Shown here one piece after another: positions 18,552 through 30,914 of a DNA stretch of 64,000 bases. The position numbers and the translations under genes were made by a program. Location of the stretch: assembly GCA_934359255.1 (NCBI GenBank), contig CAKRLG010000009.1:1-64000 (forward strand), given 5' to 3'. Every line of letters starts with the position of its first letter. Within the stretch, counting starts at the first letter, position 1. The DNA is from an uncultured Ruminococcus sp. (GTDB lineage: Bacteria; Bacillota; Clostridia; Lachnospirales; Lachnospiraceae). The notes below the pieces were generated by a model. That model did not search any database and had not been told where the DNA came from. It saw only the letters and a list, made by a program, of their open reading frames with translations.

Positions 18552-19478
18552 ATGGATTATTTACTGAACAGTTCCATGGAAATGCTGGATGAATATTATC
18601 AGCCGAAAGACACTGATGTGGTGGTATCTCTGGTTTCCACTGAAGAGTGTGAACAGCGCTATCATTCTCTCCCTTATTATCATATCCTGGCAAGGAACAT
18701 GCAAAACCACAATATCCGATACTGCAAAGCGGAAATGTTCAAGGACTGTATCCTGGGAACCCTTCTGATTCCCGATAAAAGAAGTATTGAAGAGACTGTT
18801 TTATCCATTTCTTTCTATATGAATAAAAATCTGCTGGTTCTCGTTGATGATTCGAAACATATCCAGGCGATCCTTACAATTCTTGAAGAAGGGGAGCTTT
18901 TGAACTGTAAGACCATCGCAGAATTTCTGTGTCAGCTCATCGGTACACTTACACTGGAAGATGCCTTATTTTTACAGGAACTGGAACAGCACATGAGTAA
19001 TCTGGAAGAAAAAATTATAAAACACACGATCTCTGACTCTTCCGCACAGCTCATGTACATCCGCAAACGCCTTCTTATCCTACATTCTTATTATCAGCAG
19101 CTGTCTGATTTCTGTGAGGATCTGGAGGAAAATTCCAACCACTTTTTTCAGGCAGAAGAATGTCAGATTTTTTCTCTGTATGCATCCAGGATCGAACGGC
19201 TCTATGATCATTCCCAGATGCTTCGGGAATATGCCCTGCAGATCCGTGAAATGGAGCAGTCTCAGATTGATGCCAGACAGAACCGCACCATGCGGATTCT
19301 CACCGTAGTAACCACGATCTTTTTCCCGCTGTCCCTTATCACCGGGTGGTATGGCATGAATTTCTCTCATATGCCGGAACTCTCTGCTCCCCACGCCTAC
19401 GGGATTCTGATTGGTATCTGCGCTGTTATTGTTTTGATCGAAATCTGGATTTTTCATAAAAACAACTGGTTTTCCTGA
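18552..19478 (+). CDS. CorA-family magnesium/divalent cation transporter
   Basis: 308 residues. A long cytoplasmic N-terminal domain with coiled-coil helices (about 140-245) precedes two C-terminal membrane segments. The first ends with the diagnostic GMN motif (GWYGMNFSHMPE near residue 270), and the second spans about 280-300. The family forms pentameric Mg2+, Co2+ or Ni2+ channels. TTGGAGG precedes the ATG by about 4 bases. The DUF5721 gene follows on the same strand after 50 bases, probably co-transcribed. Confidence 0.9.
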   Translation: MDYLLNSSMEMLDEYYQPKDTDVVVSLVSTEECEQRYHSLPYYHILARNMQNHNIRYCKAEMFKDCILGTLLIPDKRSIEETVLSISFYMNKNLLVLVDDSKHIQAILTILEEGELLNCKTIAEFLCQLIGTLTLEDALFLQELEQHMSNLEEKIIKHTISDSSAQLMYIRKRLLILHSYYQQLSDFCEDLEENSNHFFQAEECQIFSLYASRIERLYDHSQMLREYALQIREMEQSQIDARQNRTMRILTVVTTIFFPLSLITGWYGMNFSHMPELSAPHAYGILIGICAVIVLIEIWIFHKNNWFS

Positions 19479-19528
19479 ATTTTCATACCGGATAACCATT
19501 ATGTCATATTACTTTGGGAGGATTTTAT

Positions 19529-20017
19529 TTGTTAGCACTTCGTATTTTAGATTTGAAAGATTTTACTGCAAAATTATTTATCGGAGAAATGTTTCAGCAT
19601 TTTTCTTTTGTGGAGGCTTCTTTTACCACTTTTGTCACTTATACCCTGGATGGACAACTGCATAAAGAATTTTTTGATTCCGAACAGGAACCCCTGCGGA
19701 CGTACTGTCTGTGGGAAGATGTACAGGCACAGTGTTTTTCCATAATCAAGGGAAAACGCACGCCTTTGAATTTTAAGATTGTCTTCCAGCTCTCCTCTTT
19801 CAATGTGGAAAAGCTGCTCTCGCAAAGCGGTATTGCACTGAAACCGGAAGACATCTACGGACTGTACCTGAACTGTCAGTTTGACGGGAAGCAGCTTCTT
19901 TGTACTACCGGTACTTCTCTGAAAATTTTCACCCTGGACAAACAGCTGGATCGGGTGTGGGACGAAATGGTTCGAAAATTTTTTCGGAAAAATCAGGTGG
20001 CTTTTGAGGATGCATAA
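19529..20017 (+). CDS. DUF5721 family protein
   Basis: About 162 residues, a conserved clostridial protein of unknown function. I recognise the N-terminal LALRILDLKDFTAKLF and the downstream ASFTTFVTYTLDG. The annotation rests on resemblance to DUF5721 members and no activity is known. The TTG at 19529 is preferred because GGGAGG lies 7 bases before it; the in-frame TTG at 19514 overlaps that binding site. No membrane segment or signal peptide. It follows corA and ends at a strong bidirectional terminator. Confidence 0.7.
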   Translation: MLALRILDLKDFTAKLFIGEMFQHFSFVEASFTTFVTYTLDGQLHKEFFDSEQEPLRTYCLWEDVQAQCFSIIKGKRTPLNFKIVFQLSSFNVEKLLSQSGIALKPEDIYGLYLNCQFDGKQLLCTTGTSLKIFTLDKQLDRVWDEMVRKFFRKNQVAFEDA

Positions 20018-20084
20018 CAAGTCAAACCACACTTCAACGGATTTATCCATTATCGAGATATCACCGTCTCATACACCATATAGC

Positions 20085-20122
20085 AAAACGGGAAACTCTT
20101 TGCATCGAGTTTCCCGTTTTGT
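20085..20122. terminator. bidirectional Rho-independent terminator
   Basis: AAAACGGGAAACTC and GAGTTTCCCGTTTT pair perfectly around an 8-base loop, with T-rich tails in both directions. It serves the DUF5721 gene (forward) and htrA (reverse), which converge here. Confidence 0.9.
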
Positions 20123-20200
20123 TTGTTTTTATCAACCGGCAGTCTTTCTGTCAGCTGGTTTATGTTTTCCCTCTTTATGTTGTCTGTGATTTCTGTATGT

Positions 20201-21619
20201 TTATCTCAAAATAGATCCCTGCAGATTACCGTCCTGTCCGAATACTCCGGACTGATCCTGCTGGCCATCCTGTGCAGTGGTTGAAGTATCTGCCTTATCC
20301 AATGTGATCGTCAGTGTTTTTTCCACGTAACTTCCGTTATCTGCGATTTTTACAACCAGATCTACTGTCTCTCCTGCTGCGTAGTACTCCAGCTGACTCT
20401 TCAGGTCATCCATGGATTTTACTGAAGTTCCATCAAATTTTGTAATGACACTTCCGGATGTGATGCCGGCTTTTTCAGCGGCACTTCCTTTTTCCACTTC
20501 TGCTACATAGACACCCTGTGGAATACCGTAAGCTTCTGCGATAGAACTGTCCACCGTCTGTCCTTTGATGCCCAGAGCTGCTGCCTGATCAGAACTTACT
20601 TTTGTTCTTGTCTGGCGGTTCATCAGATCTTCAAAGATCGGAGAAGCGGTGCTTACCGGGATCGCATATCCCATACCTTCTACTTCTGTGGATGCCAGTT
20701 TTGCGGAGTTGATACCGATAACCTGACCCTGCATATTCAGAAGAGCTCCACCACTGTTACCAGGGTTGATTGCTGCATCTGTCTGGATAAATCCATTCTC
20801 AGAGTCGGAGTCTTCCAGCTGACGATTTACCGCACTTACAATACCGGTAGTTACAGACTGTCCATATCCCAGTGCATTACCGATAGCAACCACCTGTTCA
20901 CCTACCTGCAGCTGATCGGAATCTCCAATTTCTGCAATCTTGATCTGAGACATTGTGTCATCTGAAATATCGGAAAGTTTGACTGCGATAACAGCCAGAT
21001 CGTTGTCGGAATCGGTTCCTTTTACAGTTGCTTCGTATGCCTGATCATCAACGAAGCATACGGACAAAGTATCTGCATCTTCTACTACATGGTTATTGGT
21101 AGCGATCAGAAGTTCGCTGTCGTTCTGTCCGATAATAATACCAGAACCCTGACTTTCTACTTCCTGCTCCTGTGCACCACCGCCTCTTGAAAACATGCTG
21201 AAATAATTCTGTACTTCCTGTACAGATTTATTGGTGATTGCAACAATCGATGGCATCGCATTTTTAGCGATAGAAGAAACATCCAGGCTCTGTCCGGAAG
21301 TACTGCTGCTTGTGCTGCTTGTGCTGCTTGATGATGTTGTGGTCTGCAGTGTGGTCTTCGCTGTTTCCTGTTTGCTGTTGCTGTCTGTCTGTGTAGACTG
21401 TGCTTTTGCTGTCGCACCTGTTGCATAAGTAACTCCGGTAAACACACCCCCGGCTACGCCTCCGAAAAGTACGGCACTCAGTGCTACCGCACCGATCTTC
21501 TTTGCCCATTTAGCTCCGTTTCCATTTCTCTTTCCCGGATGTTTTTTCGGCTCTATCGGTGTATTATTCTGCGGTTCATTTCCCTGCTGGTTCCAATTAT
21601 AACTTCCATATTCTTCCAT
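20201..21619 (-). CDS. HtrA/DegP-like membrane-anchored serine protease
   Basis: 472 residues. A cytoplasmic N terminus rich in Asn, Gln and Lys (1-40) is followed by one membrane anchor (about 42-66), a low-complexity Ser/Thr linker (about 72-115) and a trypsin-like domain with the triad His177 (TNNHVVED), Asp207 (DSDNDLAV) and Ser289 (NPGNSGGAL). One PDZ domain lies near 345-445. The layout matches HtrA/YyxA proteases that handle misfolded exported proteins. The linker is coded by near-repeats of AGC/ACA codons, seen as a CTGCTTGTG-type tandem repeat at 21300-21330. AGGAGG precedes the ATG. A TTGACC/TATAGC promoter lies upstream. Confidence 0.92.
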   Translation of the reverse strand: MEEYGSYNWNQQGNEPQNNTPIEPKKHPGKRNGNGAKWAKKIGAVALSAVLFGGVAGGVFTGVTYATGATAKAQSTQTDSNSKQETAKTTLQTTTSSSSTSSTSSSTSGQSLDVSSIAKNAMPSIVAITNKSVQEVQNYFSMFSRGGGAQEQEVESQGSGIIIGQNDSELLIATNNHVVEDADTLSVCFVDDQAYEATVKGTDSDNDLAVIAVKLSDISDDTMSQIKIAEIGDSDQLQVGEQVVAIGNALGYGQSVTTGIVSAVNRQLEDSDSENGFIQTDAAINPGNSGGALLNMQGQVIGINSAKLASTEVEGMGYAIPVSTASPIFEDLMNRQTRTKVSSDQAAALGIKGQTVDSSIAEAYGIPQGVYVAEVEKGSAAEKAGITSGSVITKFDGTSVKSMDDLKSQLEYYAAGETVDLVVKIADNGSYVEKTLTITLDKADTSTTAQDGQQDQSGVFGQDGNLQGSILR

Positions 21620-21687
21620 AAGTCATTCCTCCTGTTTATGTAAATGTATTTTTTTATTTTTCTTTATTTCTTTCTTCTTTGTTTATG

Positions 21688-21716
21688 GCTATAGTATAGA
21701 AAAGGTTTGTGGTCAA
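21688..21716 (-). promoter_or_regulatory. htrA promoter
   Basis: Reverse-strand -35 TTGACC (21716-21711), 17-bp spacer, -10 TATAGC (21693-21688). It is divergent from the luxS promoter, with 23 bases between the two -35 boxes. No obvious CtsR or CIRCE-type site is present. Confidence 0.6.
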
Positions 21717-21739
21717 TTTGTTATCAAAATATGTTTATT

Positions 21740-21768
21740 TTGTGAAATAGTTCAAACTATGCTATAAT
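21740..21768 (+). promoter_or_regulatory. luxS promoter
   Basis: -35 TTGTGA (21740-21745), 17-bp spacer, -10 TATAAT (21763-21768), giving a leader of about 110 bases before luxS. A small AACAGG/CCTGTT hairpin follows the -10 closely. Confidence 0.65.
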
Positions 21769-21816
21769 CATTTTCAGTGAACAGGCACAGCCTGTTTATA
21801 AAAAGAACGATAATCC

Positions 21817-21859
21817 ATGTACTCCCGAGATCTTTCCGGGTTCGATTTTGTGAGTACAT
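21817..21859 (+). promoter_or_regulatory. structured 5' leader hairpin of luxS
   Basis: ATGTACTC (21817-21824) and GAGTACAT (21852-21859) pair, enclosing a second stem CCCGAGA...TTTCCGGG. It ends 8 bases before the AGGAGG. It could be a regulatory leader, but it does not match any SAM or SAH riboswitch consensus I know. Confidence 0.35.
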
Positions 21860-21883
21860 CATCACACAGGAGGTTGTTTTATT

Positions 21884-22363
21884 ATGCAGAAAATTACAAG
21901 TTTTACTATTGATCACTTAAAACTTCAGCCGGGCGTATACGTATCCCGAAAAGATCCGGTAGGTGATTCCCTGATCACCACCTTCGATATCCGTATGACA
22001 TCCCCAAATGAAGAACCGGTTATGAATACCGCAGAGATGCACGCCATCGAACACCTGGGCGCTACCTTTTTAAGAAATCATCCGGACTTTGGCTCCAAAA
22101 TCATCTACTTCGGACCAATGGGCTGCCGTACCGGATTCTATCTTCTTCTGGCAGGTGACTACACTTCCAAAGACATCGTCCCGCTTCTGACCGAGATGTT
22201 TACCTTTATCCGCGACTTCCACGACGAAGTCCCGGGCGCATCCCCAAAAGACTGCGGCAACTATCTGGACATGAACCTGCCCATGGCCAACTACCTGGCC
22301 AACCGCTTCCTGACCGAAGTCTTAACCGACATCAAAGAAGATCGCCTGGTATACCCGGAATAA
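21884..22363 (+). CDS. luxS: S-ribosylhomocysteine lyase
   Basis: 159 residues. It cleaves S-ribosylhomocysteine to homocysteine and the autoinducer-2 precursor DPD, as part of the activated methyl cycle. The zinc motif is His53-x2-Glu56-His57 (HAIEHLGATF), with Cys124 in PKDCGNYLD as the third ligand and Cys81 in GCRTGFY at the active site. All key residues are present. AGGAGG lies 10 bases before the ATG. It is monocistronic, with its own promoter and terminator. The partner nucleosidase gene is not nearby. Confidence 0.97.
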   Translation: MQKITSFTIDHLKLQPGVYVSRKDPVGDSLITTFDIRMTSPNEEPVMNTAEMHAIEHLGATFLRNHPDFGSKIIYFGPMGCRTGFYLLLAGDYTSKDIVPLLTEMFTFIRDFHDEVPGASPKDCGNYLDMNLPMANYLANRFLTEVLTDIKEDRLVYPE

Positions 22364-22425
22364 ATACTTTCATTGCTATCCAGCAGTGAACATTGTTGCA
22401 AAAGTTGCAAAATATCAGATACTAT

Positions 22426-22475
22426 AAAAAGGAAGATAGCAGTACCTCTTAACGTACACAACTATCTTCCTTTTT
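22426..22475 (+). terminator. luxS terminator
   Basis: AAAAAGGAAGATAG and CTATCTTCCTTTTT pair perfectly around a 22-base loop, and the stem ends in a T-run. The mirrored A-run means it may also work in reverse. Confidence 0.85.
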
Positions 22476-22593
22476 ATATCTTTATATCCTAAATTTATTT
22501 AGAACTCTTTCTTATCACTTATTAATGAATAGTTCTCCACCGTCTTCGGAAAAATCTCCCCACACCAGCCACAAGAGTTCTCGCCAACGCACA

Positions 22594-22776
22594 GCGGCAG
22601 TCATTGCTTCGGTCTGCAGGCAGCACTTTGTGGGCGGTTAGGGGAAGCTTTGAGATCCGACGCTTACGCAGGCTTTCGCGAGGGTCCGCTGACCCTCGTG
22701 AACTATAGCCGAAGTTAGCGGCTAGCTCAAAGTTCCCCTGCCCACGCTGCCAGCAGACCGAAGCAATGACTGCCGC
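22594..22776. repeat. nested palindromic element, copy 3 (diverged)
   Basis: 183 bp with outer arms GCGGCAGTCATTGCTTCGGT / ACCGAAGCAATGACTGCCGC, unlike copies 1 and 2. The inner core keeps GAGATCC, TTTCGCGA, GCTGACC and the AGTT...TAGCT order of the other copies, with paired substitutions (GATGGTCAGCTGACCATC becomes GAGGGTCCGCTGACCCTC). The left flank CCAACGCACAG is shared with copy 2. It lies between the convergent genes luxS and truA. Confidence 0.8.
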
Positions 22777-22804
22777 GTCCCCCCTCCATCAAAACTCTTT
22801 TCTC

Positions 22805-23548
22805 CTATTTTTTCGAGTAAAATACGCGTTCAAGACAAAGCCCCTCTGCCGGTGCCGTAACCCCCGCAAACTTCCGCTCCATCCTCTCAAGCAGCTCCGG
22901 CATACTGTCCGCATCCCTCTTATGCTGCCCAACCTCAATCAAAGTTCCGGTTAAGATTCTGACCATATACTGAAGAAACCCATTTCCCGTATACACAATC
23001 CGTATCTCATGCTCCGACTCTTCAATCACTATATCCGTAATCGTCCGCACCGTAGATTTCTTCATCTTCGGATTGCCACAAAAGGATTTAAAATCATGGG
23101 TTCCCACCAGATCCTGTGCTGCCCGGCGCATCGCCTCCACATCCAGAGCTTCCCCCAGATGATACCGAAACTTCCGGTCAAACACCGATTTCTGCTCATC
23201 CGTTCCGATCCGATAGGAATAACATTTTCCTTCCGCCCAGAGTCTTGCATGAAACCGTTCCGATACCGGTTCCACGGACTTTACACAGATATCTTCCGGC
23301 AGATACTGATTCATATATTGCAAAATCTCCTTCGGATCCCATTTCTTTGCCAGATGTACACTGGCTGTCTGATTCTTCGCATGGACCCCGGCATCCGTCC
23401 GCCCTGCTCCGTCGATCTCAATCTCTTTTTCTGTCATTCGGGATAACACCTGTTCCAGCTTTCCCTGAATCGTCTGAGTGGTTTTCTTCTGTCTCTGCCA
23501 TCCCTCGTAACGGGTTCCTTCATATTCTATTGTCAGCAAATAATTCAT
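22805..23548 (-). CDS. truA: tRNA pseudouridine(38-40) synthase
   Basis: 247 residues. It modifies uridines 38-40 in the tRNA anticodon arm. The catalytic Asp lies in GAGRTDAGVHAKNQ, and KSFCGNPKMKKSTVRTI, YMVRILTGTLIEVG and the N-terminal LTIEYEGTRYEGWQRQ are standard. It starts 7 bases after the putP stop, so it is probably the second gene of a putP-truA transcript. Confidence 0.95.
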   Translation of the reverse strand: MNYLLTIEYEGTRYEGWQRQKKTTQTIQGKLEQVLSRMTEKEIEIDGAGRTDAGVHAKNQTASVHLAKKWDPKEILQYMNQYLPEDICVKSVEPVSERFHARLWAEGKCYSYRIGTDEQKSVFDRKFRYHLGEALDVEAMRRAAQDLVGTHDFKSFCGNPKMKKSTVRTITDIVIEESEHEIRIVYTGNGFLQYMVRILTGTLIEVGQHKRDADSMPELLERMERKFAGVTAPAEGLCLERVFYSKK

Positions 23549-23555
23549 AGATCTC

Positions 23556-25103
23556 TTACTCTTTCCAGTTTTTTACTTCATCGAACTCTGCCAGGATCTC
23601 CTGTGACGGTTCTTTTGTGCAGAGGCTGAAGATCACAATGCAAAGAATACTGAGTGCAAACCCAACCGCAAGTGAATACAGCCCGGTCGCAGTTCCAAGT
23701 GTCTGTCCATGTACCAGTGGCAGATAATCCCATATCAGAACTGCACCGCCACCGGACACAATACCTGCTACTGCTCCGGCAAAATTCGTTCTTCTCCAGA
23801 ACAGTGACATCACTACGATCGGTCCAAACGCCGAACCAAGACCTGCCCAGGCGTTGGATACCAGACCCATAATACTGTTGTTCGGATTCCATGCGATCAA
23901 GAACGCCAGCAATGCTACGACCAGAACCGTGAAACGGCTCACTTTCAATACTTTCTTCTCATCCGAATCCGGTTTCAGAATATCCTTATAAATGTCCTTA
24001 GACACAGAGGAAGCTGTAACCAGAAGCTGTGAATCTGCTGTCGACATGATAGCCGCCAGGATACCGCACAGGAAGATTCCACCGATAAACGGCAGGTTCG
24101 TGTCTTTTGTAAACATTTTTGTGATCATCTCGATAAAGACGCTTTCTGCGGAAGCATTTCCCTCCGTTCCAAGAATTGTCGAAAACAGATAGGCACGACC
24201 GATAATACCGATCGCTACAGCTGCTGCCAGAGAAATCGTTACCCATATAATAGCAATTACTCTCGATTTTCTCAACTCTTTCTGATTCTTTACCGCCATA
24301 AATCGAGTCAGAATATGCGGCATTCCACAATATCCCAGCCCCCAGGCCAGCTGTGAGATAATCTCCACTGCGGTATAAGGCCGGTCACCATTCCGAAACA
24401 GACTCAGATACGCCGAAGCACCGCCCGCAACACCGCTCTGGTCAAGAATCGGTTTTACCTGATCCGCACCTACCATAAAATATGCAGCGATGGGAACCAC
24501 CAGCAGTCCTACTAACATCAGACTTCCCTGAACAAAATCAGTTACGCAAACTGCCATGAAACCACCCATAAATGTATAGATCAGGATAACCGCAGCACCG
24601 ATGGCCAGAGCCACATGATAATCCACACCGAATACAGAGTTAAATAATTTTCCACCGGCAGACAGTGCAGACGCTGTATATACCAGGAAAAAGATAACGA
24701 TCACAATCGAAGATACCAGAAGCAGTACTCTTTTTTTATCACGGAACCGGTTTTCAAAGTATGCCGGCAGTGTCAGGGAGTTATTTGCCTTGATCGTATA
24801 TTTTCTCAGTCGCGAAGAAATAAACACCCAGTTGCAGACTGTTCCGAGAAACAGTCCGATCGCGATCCATGACTGTCCTGTTCCCAGTGCGTACACGGTT
24901 CCCGGAAGTCCCATCAACAGCCAGCCACTCATATCCGACGCCTGTGCCGACAGCGCAGCCACCCAGCCGCTCAGTCCTCTTCCGCCAAGAAAATAATCCT
25001 CTGAGTTATTCGTGTTTTTCATGTAGATTGCACCGATCACAATCATCAGCATCAGATATGCCGCAAATGCGATCAGGATTACTATGGTATCTGTGTTACT
25101 CAT
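23556..25103 (-). CDS. putP: sodium/proline symporter
   Basis: 515 residues, about 13 membrane segments, of the solute:sodium symporter family. Characteristic motifs are NSEDYFLGGRGLSGWVAALS, QASDMSGWLLMGLPG and GYCGMPHILTRFMA. The C-terminal SSF core (STADSQLLVTASSVSKDIY) carries Na+ site residues. PutP takes up proline with Na+ for nutrition or osmoprotection. AAAGGA lies very close to the ATG, so the exact start is slightly uncertain. truA follows almost directly. Confidence 0.9.
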   Translation of the reverse strand: MSNTDTIVILIAFAAYLMLMIVIGAIYMKNTNNSEDYFLGGRGLSGWVAALSAQASDMSGWLLMGLPGTVYALGTGQSWIAIGLFLGTVCNWVFISSRLRKYTIKANNSLTLPAYFENRFRDKKRVLLLVSSIVIVIFFLVYTASALSAGGKLFNSVFGVDYHVALAIGAAVILIYTFMGGFMAVCVTDFVQGSLMLVGLLVVPIAAYFMVGADQVKPILDQSGVAGGASAYLSLFRNGDRPYTAVEIISQLAWGLGYCGMPHILTRFMAVKNQKELRKSRVIAIIWVTISLAAAVAIGIIGRAYLFSTILGTEGNASAESVFIEMITKMFTKDTNLPFIGGIFLCGILAAIMSTADSQLLVTASSVSKDIYKDILKPDSDEKKVLKVSRFTVLVVALLAFLIAWNPNNSIMGLVSNAWAGLGSAFGPIVVMSLFWRRTNFAGAVAGIVSGGGAVLIWDYLPLVHGQTLGTATGLYSLAVGFALSILCIVIFSLCTKEPSQEILAEFDEVKNWKE

Positions 25104-25269
25104 TCCTTTTTCTCATCCTTCCTTTATGTCATTATGATACCGGATTGTTCCGTACTTCGTACTTTCACAGTCCGTAAAAATATTTGTACTCCATTATCCC
25201 TAAAACTTCCTGTCTTGTCAATCATTTTCGCTTTATTTTTTTATCATATTACCATATTAAAGCATTATA

Positions 25270-25315
25270 TATATAAAATTACCCGGCTACAGATTTATTT
25301 TCTCCGTATCCGGGT
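25270..25315 (-). terminator. terminator of the ridA gene
   Basis: On the reverse strand, ACCCGGATAC and GTAGCCGGGT form a stem followed by AATTTTATATAT. The forward-strand side is also followed by a T-run, so it may act both ways. Confidence 0.6.
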
Positions 25316-25326
25316 GTCTTTTTTCT

Positions 25327-25701
25327 TTATTTTGCTGCGATTGCTTCGATCTCGATCAGACCGCCCTTCGGAAGTCTTGCAACTTCCACACAGGAACGCG
25401 CCGGTGCAGACTCCTTAAAGTATTCTGCGTAGATGGCATTGACCGTTGCAAAGTCATCCATATTGTCCAGAAATACCATGGTACGAACAACGTCTTCATA
25501 TCCAACGCCTGCTGCTTCCAGAACAGCTCCCAGATTTTTCAGTGCCTGATGGGTCTGTGCCTCGATACCTTCCGGCAGAGTTCCGTTCTCCGGATCCAGT
25601 CCCAGCTGACCGGAAGTGAATACCATATTTCCAGCTTCTACAGCATGTACATAAGGTCCTACTGCTGCAGGTGCTTTTTCAGCAAAAATTGTTTTCTTCA
25701 T
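25327..25701 (-). CDS. ridA: RidA family reactive intermediate deaminase
   Basis: 124 residues, the usual length. It hydrolyses 2-aminoacrylate and other enamine/imine intermediates from PLP enzymes. The conserved C-terminal RSCVEVARLPKGGLIEIEAIA (Arg for carboxylate binding, Glu near the end), GQLGLDPENG and AVGPYVHAVEAGN are present. ATG at 25701 has GGAGG 8 bases upstream; the longer frame adds five residues over the binding site. Monocistronic, with TTGACG/TATAAT upstream. Confidence 0.93.
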   Translation of the reverse strand: MKKTIFAEKAPAAVGPYVHAVEAGNMVFTSGQLGLDPENGTLPEGIEAQTHQALKNLGAVLEAAGVGYEDVVRTMVFLDNMDDFATVNAIYAEYFKESAPARSCVEVARLPKGGLIEIEAIAAK

Positions 25702-25740
25702 GTTTGTATCCTCCATTCAAATATTCTGCATTTGCTTCTT

Positions 25741-25768
25741 ATTATAACATGCTGTGTTCGTTCGTCAA
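25741..25768 (-). promoter_or_regulatory. ridA promoter
   Basis: Reverse-strand -35 TTGACG (25768-25763), 16-bp spacer, -10 TATAAT (25746-25741). Confidence 0.7.
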
Positions 25769-25788
25769 GCATCGGAAACGACTTCATC

Positions 25789-25817
25789 TTGCTCTTTTTT
25801 GCACAATAGAATATAAT
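25789..25817 (+). promoter_or_regulatory. promoter of the first GH13 gene
   Basis: -35 TTGCTC (25789-25794), 17-bp spacer, -10 TATAAT (25812-25817). No obvious cre-type site is seen. Confidence 0.65.
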
Positions 25818-25860
25818 AAACTTACCAAATATTTATGCAAAAAAACGAAGGGGGAACGAA

Positions 25861-27513
25861 ATGAAACACGAAAAAGACTGGTATAAGGATCTGGTGATCT
25901 ATCAGATCTACCCAAGGAGTTTTAAAGACGGAAACCATGACGGAATCGGAGATTTGAAAGGAATGATTGAAAAACTTGATTATCTGCAGGAGCTTGGCAT
26001 CAATGCGGTATGGATGTCACCGGTATTCGCCTCACCAAATGTGGATAATGGATATGATATTTCCGATTATACCTCCATCATGGAAGAATTCGGAACCATG
26101 GAGGACTGGGATGCTTTCCGGGACGGGGCACATAAGCGGGGGATTGCGATTATCATGGATCTTGTATTGAATCACTCTTCCGACAGGCATATCTGGTTTC
26201 AGGAATCCAGAAAATCCCGCAACAACCCATACAGTGATTATTATATCTGGAGAGATCCTGCTCCTGATGGTGGCGCACCGAATGGCTGGATGTCTGTGTT
26301 TGGCGGCAGTGCCTGGGAATATGTGGCGGAGCGTGGACAGTATTATCTGCATTTTTTTGCAAAAGAACAGCCGGATCTCAACTGGGACAATCCGGAGACA
26401 AAAGAAAAAATCTTTGATATTATCCGCTTCTGGAACGATAAAGGCGTGGATGGCTACCGCATCGATGCCATCAGTTATCTGGACAAAGGACTGGATGGCC
26501 GTGCCAATCCAAATGAACAGTTTGGTACTGTCGCCTGTGTGAACCTGGAAGGAACACATCGTTATATCCGGGAAATGGTTGCAAAGACCATGACACCTGA
26601 TCATCTGATGAGTGTCGGAGAGGTTAATATCAATAACGATCAGGATGCCATCCATTACTCGAGTGCTGCCAGCGAAGAATTTAACATGGCAATTCCTTTT
26701 GTACCTCCTATCGTGGAGATTCAGACCTGGTCACCGGAAAAAATGAAAAGGGATCTTCGTCACGATTATGAACTGCTGAAAAAAGACGGCTGGTGGGCAC
26801 GATTTTTGAGTAATCACGACAAGCCACGCCAGGTTTCTCTCTACGGAAATGATACAACCTTCCGGGAAGTCTCCGCAAAAATGCTGGCATCCTACCTCCA
26901 TACGCTCCCGGGAACTCCTTTTGTCTTCCAGGGGGAAGAACTTGGTATGACCAATGTTGCTTATCCTTCCATTGAAGATTATGACGATATTGATACCAAA
27001 AACGCCTACCATACCATGTTGGAACAGGGGATTACTCCTGAAAAAGCACTGGCAGAAGCTCAACGTATCAGTCGTGATAACGCACGGACACCGATGCAGT
27101 GGGATGACACTTCCAATGGTGGATTTTCCGATCATACCCCATGGCTCGGTGTCAATCCAAACTATAAAGAAATCAACGCAGCCTGTCAGATGGCTGATGA
27201 TTCTTCTGTCTTTCGTTTTTATCAGAAGCTGATCTCGCTGCGGAAAGAACACCCTGTCATGGCACACGGTGATCTGCAGCTTTGCTGCCCGAAGGACGGA
27301 CCGGTGATCGCATATACGCGAAGTTATCAGGATGAAACCTGGCTCGCTGTACATAATTTTTCGCAGGATATGCAGAAATTCCAGTACACCGGAACCGGTT
27401 TGCAGCTGGATACTTCAGTACTTTTATCTAATTATCCGGAACATGATATTTGCCCGGAAGATGAAATTTTAACACTGAAACCATACGAAACTGTGATCTT
27501 CCGGTTATCGTAA
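25861..27513 (+). CDS. GH13 alpha-glucosidase (oligo-1,6-glucosidase type)
   Basis: 550 residues, no signal peptide, so cytoplasmic. The catalytic triad is Asp202 (GYRIDAIS), Glu254 (SVGEVN) and Asp320 (SNHDKPR). The N-terminal VIYQIYPRSFKDGNHDGIGD and NARTPMQWDD are those of the GH13_31-like group that releases glucose from isomaltose, isomaltotriose, sucrose or similar. Exact specificity (oligo-1,6-glucosidase, trehalose-6-phosphate hydrolase or glucan glucosidase) cannot be set by eye. GGGGG precedes the ATG. A GH2 gene follows on the same strand. It resembles the second GH13 gene at 57732-59390. Confidence 0.9.
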   Translation: MKHEKDWYKDLVIYQIYPRSFKDGNHDGIGDLKGMIEKLDYLQELGINAVWMSPVFASPNVDNGYDISDYTSIMEEFGTMEDWDAFRDGAHKRGIAIIMDLVLNHSSDRHIWFQESRKSRNNPYSDYYIWRDPAPDGGAPNGWMSVFGGSAWEYVAERGQYYLHFFAKEQPDLNWDNPETKEKIFDIIRFWNDKGVDGYRIDAISYLDKGLDGRANPNEQFGTVACVNLEGTHRYIREMVAKTMTPDHLMSVGEVNINNDQDAIHYSSAASEEFNMAIPFVPPIVEIQTWSPEKMKRDLRHDYELLKKDGWWARFLSNHDKPRQVSLYGNDTTFREVSAKMLASYLHTLPGTPFVFQGEELGMTNVAYPSIEDYDDIDTKNAYHTMLEQGITPEKALAEAQRISRDNARTPMQWDDTSNGGFSDHTPWLGVNPNYKEINAACQMADDSSVFRFYQKLISLRKEHPVMAHGDLQLCCPKDGPVIAYTRSYQDETWLAVHNFSQDMQKFQYTGTGLQLDTSVLLSNYPEHDICPEDEILTLKPYETVIFRLS

Positions 27514-27546
27514 GACAGCATTGTGTCAACCGCCACACATACATAG

Positions 27547-27588
27547 CAGAAAAGTCTGAAACATCGGCTTGTTTCGCTTGTTTTTCTG
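27547..27588 (+). terminator. possible terminator after the GH13 gene
   Basis: CAGAAAA and TTTTTCTG pair, enclosing GAAAC/GTTTC. The stem's right arm is itself T-rich, so termination is plausible but weak. Confidence 0.4.
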
Positions 27589-27603
27589 ACATTGACCGAT
27601 TAA

Positions 27604-30762
<3,159 letters not shown>

Positions 30763-30800
30763 TACTTCATAAAACAGGTCAATCCCTGACCTGACTCACA

Positions 30801-30846
30801 CAGGGTCGCGAGATGTGTTAAAAAGGACTCCGACCCTGGTTTTTTT
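30801..30846 (+). terminator. lacZ-type gene terminator
   Basis: CAGGGTCG and CGACCCTG pair around a 22-base loop and are followed by GTTTTTTTG. Confidence 0.85.
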
Positions 30847-30914
30847 GTATATAAACCGTTACTGTTTACAGATAATGCTAAACCGCCATCGATAAACGGT
30901 GCGCTTCTTGCACC

